From contig MHPU01000044.1 of assembly GCA_001820485.1 (NCBI GenBank), positions 1 to 15,651 on the forward strand: 15,651 nucleotides of DNA, given 5' to 3'. This stretch comes from Candidatus Staskawiczbacteria bacterium RIFOXYD1_FULL_32_13 (GTDB taxonomy: Bacteria > Patescibacteriota > Minisyncoccia > Minisyncoccales > Staskawiczbacteraceae). Under the pieces are notes generated by a model, which searched no databases, was not told the DNA's origin, and was given only the letters and a program-made list of their open reading frames with translations. Shown piece by piece: positions 11,602-15,651 of the stretch. Positions within the stretch are counted from its first letter, which is position 1, and the number at the start of each line of letters is the position of its first letter. The position numbers were made by a program, and so were the translations under genes.

Positions 11602-11848
11602 AATTACTAAAAATATCCCGATTGCTAAGCAATCGAGGATCCACGATGCGGATAAAATCGGCATCGGGACAACTTTAGAAAAAATAATGGAAAAATCTGG
11701 ATCAGAAGAAATTTTATCAAAACATAGCGTACCATGTTTGTCTTGTCCTATGGCAAAATTTGAAATGACAGAATTAAAAATAGGAGATGTCTGTAAAATG
11801 TATGGTATCAATGTTGAAAAATTACTTAAAGATTTAAACAAAAATTAG
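11591..11848 (+). CDS. DUF1858-domain protein with an in-frame palindromic insert
   Basis: An 85-aa soluble protein overlapping the DsbB-like gene by 11 bases. Residues about 27-85 match the DUF1858 pattern: T-L-E-K-I-M-E-K-S-G, K-H-S-V-P-C-L-S-C-P-M-A (Cys49/Cys52 by count), and Y-G-I-N-V-E-K-L-L-K-D-L-N at the end. DUF1858 proteins often accompany redox or Fe-S/hybrid-cluster functions and may bind metal or a partner through C-x-x-C-P. The usual N-terminal I-T-K-D-M-x-I-G is interrupted: I-T-K-N-I-P-I is separated from G-T-T-L-E by about 13 residues encoded by a palindromic element (11616-11669). It is the last gene of the first copper operon. Confidence 0.78.
   Translation: MKNKITKNIPIAKQSRIHDADKIGIGTTLEKIMEKSGSEEILSKHSVPCLSCPMAKFEMTELKIGDVCKMYGINVEKLLKDLNKN
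11616..11669 (+). repeat. Palindromic element inside the DUF1858 gene
   Basis: Outer arms TCCCGAT (11616-11622) and ATCGGGA (11663-11669); inner hairpin CGATTGC (11619-11625)/GCAATCG (11629-11635) with loop TAA; and CGATGC (11644-11649) with GCATCG (11661-11666). The total is 54 bases, or 18 codons, so the frame is kept. Confidence 0.7.
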
Positions 11849-11883
11849 AAAAAAATATAAAAGCTTGCTGTTGAAAGAGAAGC

Positions 11884-11912
11884 TTGACACAGGTTTTTAA
11901 TTTTGATAATAT
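11884..11912 (+). promoter_or_regulatory. Copper promoter 2 (copZ-copA)
   Basis: TTGACA (11884-11889), a 17-base spacer and TAATAT (11907-11912). The CsoR box begins directly after it. The 129 bases from there to copZ hold no leader frame; ATG at 11941 stops after three codons. Confidence 0.75.
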
Positions 11913-11913
11913 A

Positions 11914-11937
11914 CACCTATACCATAGGTGGGGGTAG
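11914..11937 (+). promoter_or_regulatory. CsoR operator 2
   Basis: CACCTAT-ACC-ATAGGTG (11914-11930) is a perfect 7-bp inverted repeat, and ATACCATAGGTGGGGGTA (11919-11936) aligns with 7346-7363 at all but three positions. Position relative to the -10 box is the same as at operator 1, so one repressor should control both. Confidence 0.75.
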
Positions 11938-11950
11938 AATATGAATTTTT

Positions 11951-11975
11951 AATTTACAATTTTCAATTTACAATT
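11951..11975 (+). repeat. Short tandem repeat in the copZ 5' UTR
   Basis: AATTTACAATT occurs at 11951-11961 and 11965-11975, 14 bases apart. It is AT-rich and low complexity; no role is evident. Confidence 0.45.
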
Positions 11976-12041
11976 ACGACGATGTTACATTCGTTATATG
12001 TTAAAAAATTGGATTTTGAAAAATGAAAATTTTAAAAAAAT

Positions 12042-12248
12042 ATGGAAAAAATAATATTAAATATTTCAGGAATGCATTGTGCTTCGTGCGCTAAAATAAT
12101 TGAGATGATGTTTCCTGAAAAGACTGGAGTCAGCTCAATTGTTGTGAATTACGAATCTGGTAAAGCGTTTTTAGAATTTGATTCTTCTCGGATAACTGCC
12201 CAGCAGATAAAGGCAGTAATAAATGAAGAAGGATATAAGGTAACATAA
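12042..12248 (+). CDS. copZ: Copper chaperone CopZ-like (HMA domain)
   Basis: A 68-aa single HMA domain: I-L-N-I-S-G-M-H-C-A-S-C-A-K-I-I with Cu(I) ligands Cys13 and Cys16, and a C-terminal I-N-E-E-G-Y-K-V matching the fold's last strand. CopZ proteins carry Cu(I) in the cytosol to the HMA domains of CopA, which is the next gene, and in some species pass Cu(I) to CsoR. The region after the motif reads M-M-F-P-E-K-T-G-V, slightly unusual for the second loop. It is the first gene behind the second CsoR-type operator; no Shine-Dalgarno is seen. Confidence 0.88.
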   Translation: MEKIILNISGMHCASCAKIIEMMFPEKTGVSSIVVNYESGKAFLEFDSSRITAQQIKAVINEEGYKVT

Positions 12249-12265
12249 TAAAAAATTAAAAATTC

Positions 12266-12325
12266 ACCCGTCAAATAATTTTGCAGAGCAAAATTAAAAT
12301 TCTTTAGAATTTTATTTGACTGGGT
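12266..12325 (+). repeat. Three-way-junction palindromic element between copZ and copA
   Basis: Outer arms ACCCGTCAAATAA (12266-12278) and TTATTTGACTGGGT (12312-12325), complementary apart from one bulged T. Inside are two perfect hairpins: ATTTTGC-AGA-GCAAAAT (12278-12294) and AAAATTCT-TT-AGAATTTT (12296-12313, sharing two bases with the outer arm). It ends 7 bases before the copA ATG and could affect copA translation or mRNA processing. Confidence 0.75.
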
Positions 12326-12332
12326 AAAAATT

Positions 12333-15290
12333 ATGAAAAAAATATTTTTACAAATTTCTGGTATGCATTGCGAGTCATGTGAAAAAATAATAAATATGGA
12401 GCTGAAAGAAGTTCCAGGATTTTTATCAGCTGTTATAGATAGTAAAAGTGGAGAGGGGACAGTTGACTTAGAAGACAATGTAGATGAAAATCTAATTTTA
12501 GAGGCTATTAAAAAAGCAGGTTATTTAGCAGAAATAATTAGAAAAGAGGATCCATCTAATGGGAATGATAAGCAAGATATGCAAAATGGAGAAATTTTAG
12601 TTGTGGAGAAAAAAAATGTTGAAAACACAGAGCCATTTAAATTAAAATTAGAAACCTCTGTTTTAATGGATGGTGAATTTAGTCAAAAAGATTCAGGTCC
12701 ATCCTTTAATGGTAAAATTACTCAAACAAAAAAAGGAGAATTCCAAGTGCCAAAAGATAATAAAGATGCTGATGAATTTGTTGAGAAACTAATGAGCTCT
12801 TCTAAAATTAGGCAACTTTTTAATATATTTTCAGATAGTAATTCAAGCACAGATAACTCTTTTGTTAAAATTGATACAGCCAATAATGAACCTGATAAAA
12901 AATCAGCGGATTTTGTTAAAGAAAAAGAACCTCAACTAAAACAAGGAGGTCAAGAAAATGCTATTTTTAGTATAAGTGGTATGCATTGTGCTTCTTGTGC
13001 TGGTATTATTGAAAAAAGTTTAAAAAAAGTTCCAGGAGTAAAAGAAGCTAATGTAAATTTTGCTTCAGAAAAAGCAAGAGTATTATATGATAAATCAATT
13101 ACCACAATAGATAAATTATCAGAAGCAGTAAAAAAATCAGGATATAAGGCTCAATTAGCAGATATAGATAATCCAGAAGTAGAAAAACAGAGAAAAGAAA
13201 AAACATTAAAGGATTATAAAAATAAATTTTTATGGAGTTTTGGCTTGAGTTTACCAATGCTTTATTTTATGCTTTTGGATTTTTTTGCTTTTTTACCAGG
13301 TAGAGAATTTTTAATGCCTTTAATTGGAGTGATTTCTTTATTGCTCACTTTACCTATACAGTTTATTATTGGAGCTGGTTTTTATAAAGGAATGTGGAGT
13401 AGCTTGAAAATGAAAACATTTAATATGGATTCTTTAATTGCTATTGGAACAAGTACAGCATTTTTTTATAGTTTAGTAATATTCATTATTCACGTTGTTA
13501 CAAATAGTAGTTTAATTGGTTCAGGCGGAGAAAAAATAGCTGATTTATATTTTGAAACAGCTGCATTTTTAATTACTTTTGTTATTCTTGGGAAATGGCT
13601 TGAAGCCAAAGCAAAAGGACGTACATCAGAAGCAATAAAAAAATTAATGGGTTTGCAACCCAAAACTGCTAGAATAATCAAAAATAATACAATTATAGAT
13701 GTGCCAATCGAACAAGTTGCTATGGGAGATATAATTGTTGTTCGTCCTGGAGAAAAAATTCCTGTTGATGGAATTATTACAAAAGGTAATTCATCTATTG
13801 ATGAATCAATGGTTACAGGTGAAAGCATTCCATTGGAAAAAAATATTGGAGATAATGTTATTGGAGCTACAATAAATAAATTTGGTTCTTTTGAATTTAA
13901 AGCAACTAAAGTGGGAAACGAAACAGCTTTGGCTCAAATTATTAGATTAATTGAAGAAGCTCAAGGATCAAAAGCTCCAATTCAAGCTTTTGCAGATAGA
14001 ATTTCAGCTTATTTTGTACCAGCTGTTATTGTTATAGCTATTATTACTTTCTTAGTATGGTTTTTTATTATTGGAGCTGGATTAGCATTTAGTTTGATGG
14101 CTTTTACAGCAGTTATAGTTATTGCTTGTCCATGTGCTTTGGGTTTGGCAACTCCAACTGCAATTATGGTAGGCACCGGTAAAGGAGCTGAACATGGAGT
14201 GTTAATTAAAGGAGGCGAGCCCCTTGAAGCTGCTTGTAAAATTAAAGCAATTGTTTTTGATAAAACAGGAACTCTAACAAAAGGAAAACCAGAAGTTACA
14301 GATGTTGTTGGTTTAGCTCTTGCAGATGAAGATGAGTTAATAAATATTTCTGCAAGTTTAGAAAAATCTTCTGAACATCCATTAGCTGAAGCAATTGTGA
14401 AATATGCACAAGAAGAAGATGTAAATATAGATGAAGTTAATAATTTTAGAGCTATTCCTGGACATGGAGTAGAAGGTATAATTAATGGTCAAAAATATTA
14501 TTTTGGAAATAGAAAATTAATGGCAGATATAGTTGGTTTGGATGTGTCAAAAATTGAAAGGAAAATAAGTAAATTAGAAGAAGCTGGAAAAACAACAATG
14601 ATTTTATCTTCTGATAAAGAAATATTAGGATTAATCGCTGTAGCTGATACATTAAAAGAAAGCACAATTGAAGCTGTACAAAAATTGCAAAAACAAAAGA
14701 TAGAAGTTTATATGATTACAGGGGACAATCGTAGAACTGCAGAGGCAATCGCAAAACAAGTTGGTATTAAAAATGTTTTAGCTGAAGTTTTACCAGAAGA
14801 CAAAGCCAATGAAGTTAAAAAATTACAAGGAACAGGAATTAAGGTAGCAATGGTGGGGGATGGAATTAACGATGCTCCAGCTTTAGCTCAAGCAGATTTA
14901 GGTATTGCAATGGGCGGAGGTACTGATGTGGCTATGGAAACAGGAGGTATTGTAATTATTAAAAATGACTTAAGAGATGTGCTAACAGCTATTGATTTAA
15001 GTAAAGAAACAATGTCTAAGATAAAACAAAATATGTTTTTTGCTTTGTTTTATAATGTTATAGGCATACCAATTGCTGCTCGTCTGTTTTATGTTTTTGG
15101 ATTGATTTTAAAACCAGAATTAGCAGGATTAGCAATGGCTTTAAGCTCAATATCTGTGGTAAGTAATTCTTTATTGCTAAAATATTTTAAACCTGGTAAG
15201 AAAAATTATATTTCTATAATAGCTCCAGTTGTAATGGTGATTGTGTTTACCTTGTTGTTCTTGCAATTTGGACGTTTAGGTCAAATGTAG
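12333..15290 (+). CDS. copA: Copper-exporting P1B-type ATPase CopA
   Basis: A 985-aa pump that uses ATP to export Cu(I). Two HMA domains: G-M-H-C-E-S-C (Cys13/Cys16) and G-M-H-C-A-S-C (Cys219/Cys222). Between them is an unusual, low-complexity charged linker of about 135 residues (about 72-208). Membrane helices begin near residue 295. C-P-C (Cys599-Cys601) is the copper-site motif, and T-G-E-S the actuator loop. D643 in D-K-T-G-T-L-T is phosphorylated. S-E-H-P-L-A-E carries the P1B-specific His682-Pro683, and G-D-G-I-N-D-A-P contains D843 and D847. The last helices end in M-A-L-S-S-I-S-V-V-S-N-S-L, which fits the Cu(I) subgroup. Length exceeds typical CopA (about 750-850 aa) because of the linker. 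It follows copZ after a hairpin element, under the second CsoR box. Confidence 0.97.
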   Translation: MKKIFLQISGMHCESCEKIINMELKEVPGFLSAVIDSKSGEGTVDLEDNVDENLILEAIKKAGYLAEIIRKEDPSNGNDKQDMQNGEILVVEKKNVENTEPFKLKLETSVLMDGEFSQKDSGPSFNGKITQTKKGEFQVPKDNKDADEFVEKLMSSSKIRQLFNIFSDSNSSTDNSFVKIDTANNEPDKKSADFVKEKEPQLKQGGQENAIFSISGMHCASCAGIIEKSLKKVPGVKEANVNFASEKARVLYDKSITTIDKLSEAVKKSGYKAQLADIDNPEVEKQRKEKTLKDYKNKFLWSFGLSLPMLYFMLLDFFAFLPGREFLMPLIGVISLLLTLPIQFIIGAGFYKGMWSSLKMKTFNMDSLIAIGTSTAFFYSLVIFIIHVVTNSSLIGSGGEKIADLYFETAAFLITFVILGKWLEAKAKGRTSEAIKKLMGLQPKTARIIKNNTIIDVPIEQVAMGDIIVVRPGEKIPVDGIITKGNSSIDESMVTGESIPLEKNIGDNVIGATINKFGSFEFKATKVGNETALAQIIRLIEEAQGSKAPIQAFADRISAYFVPAVIVIAIITFLVWFFIIGAGLAFSLMAFTAVIVIACPCALGLATPTAIMVGTGKGAEHGVLIKGGEPLEAACKIKAIVFDKTGTLTKGKPEVTDVVGLALADEDELINISASLEKSSEHPLAEAIVKYAQEEDVNIDEVNNFRAIPGHGVEGIINGQKYYFGNRKLMADIVGLDVSKIERKISKLEEAGKTTMILSSDKEILGLIAVADTLKESTIEAVQKLQKQKIEVYMITGDNRRTAEAIAKQVGIKNVLAEVLPEDKANEVKKLQGTGIKVAMVGDGINDAPALAQADLGIAMGGGTDVAMETGGIVIIKNDLRDVLTAIDLSKETMSKIKQNMFFALFYNVIGIPIAARLFYVFGLILKPELAGLAMALSSISVVSNSLLLKYFKPGKKNYISIIAPVVMVIVFTLLFLQFGRLGQM

Positions 15291-15334
15291 TCGTAATAAA
15301 AAAATATAAGCTAATTTTATCAGATTCAATGTAA

Positions 15335-15366
15335 AGAAAAAGTATCATTTTTTTGATACTTTTTCT
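15335..15366. terminator. Bidirectional intrinsic terminator
   Basis: AGAAAAAGTATCA (15335-15347) and TGATACTTTTTCT (15354-15366) are perfect 13-bp arms around T6. It sits between convergent genes; the A/T runs within the stem give a U-tract for either strand, so it can end copA and the minus-strand gene. Confidence 0.8.
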
Positions 15367-15381
15367 GCGAATATAGTATTC

Positions 15382-15636
15382 TTATTGTTTGATTGTTTTA
15401 AAAAGCCAGACAAAAAGCCAGATAGCTAATATTGCTACAATATTCCATATAATTAAACCTGTAATAAAATATCCTAAACTGAAATAATTTACCCCAAAGG
15501 TTGTATTTGCATGAAAAGCATATCTCATAGTCATTATTCTTACGGGCGGGTAAATTGCCATCCACACATAGCAAACTGTATATACGATACTTGTCCATGC
15601 AGAAGCTACTTTCAATAAATGTTTTATGTTAATCAT
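15382..15636 (-). CDS. Small two-helix membrane protein (DUF5676-like)
   Basis: An 84-aa minus-strand protein convergent with copA. There are two hydrophobic segments: residues about 8-31, ending in a Y-P-P turn, and about 52-79. Between them lies a short loop with M-R-Y-A-F-H-A-N. Size, topology and the N-terminal K-x-A-S-A-W-T-S-I-V-Y-T pattern resemble small DUF5676-type membrane proteins, which I associate with metal-resistance neighbourhoods; that naming is tentative and the function is unknown. The start ATG (15634-15636) lies 15 bases from the window end, so its promoter is outside. No CsoR box is visible in the part seen. Confidence 0.7.
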   Translation of the reverse strand: MINIKHLLKVASAWTSIVYTVCYVWMAIYPPVRIMTMRYAFHANTTFGVNYFSLGYFITGLIIWNIVAILAIWLFVWLFKTIKQ

Positions 15637-15651
15637 TTTATTAAAATAAAT

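Overview
The window is AT-rich DNA (roughly 30% G+C) with the standard genetic code. Genes are short and closely packed, and most starts have no visible Shine-Dalgarno sequence. The gene set (minimal Rrf2/IscS/IscU/MnmA cluster, a degenerate SAM-hydroxide-adenosyltransferase-like protein, small unknown proteins) suggests a reduced genome such as a Patescibacteria (CPR) member. This is inference: no rRNA or ribosomal protein gene is present to confirm it.

Layout. (1) 1-312: end of an SdpI-like membrane protein. (2) 313-3583: three successive expression cassettes. Each has a TTGACA/T-N16-TATAAT-like promoter, then a start codon only 9-11 bases past the -10 box, so the leader mRNA is probably leaderless. 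This opens a 26-29 codon leader peptide rich in one amino-acid class (aromatic, Met, Leu), followed by mutually exclusive antiterminator and terminator hairpins, then a gene. The downstream genes encode a 133-aa unknown protein, a SAM-hydroxide-adenosyltransferase-like protein (with an alpha/beta hydrolase behind it), and a 98-aa cysteine-rich protein. This looks like ribosome-mediated transcription attenuation used outside biosynthetic operons, and is the most interesting signal here. (3) 3585-7294: an Rrf2-regulated cysteine desulfurase, Fe-S scaffold and MnmA operon, apparently for sulfur transfer to tRNA and Fe-S assembly. It is invaded by palindromic repeats, several of them in frame inside genes. 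(4) 7312-11848: a CsoR-controlled copper operon with csoR, an HMA-membrane-cupredoxin fusion, an HMA-thioredoxin-fold fusion, a VKOR-type thioredoxin, a DsbB-like protein and a DUF1858 protein. (5) 11884-15290: a second promoter with a near-identical CsoR box driving copZ and copA. (6) A 13-bp bidirectional terminator, then a small convergent membrane protein on the minus strand.

How they fit. CsoR would release both promoters when Cu(I) rises. CopZ and CopA export copper, while the multi-gene operon places metal-binding domains next to disulfide-forming enzymes, suggesting that copper handling and cell-envelope thiol oxidation are linked. The Rrf2-Isc-MnmA block supplies sulfur.
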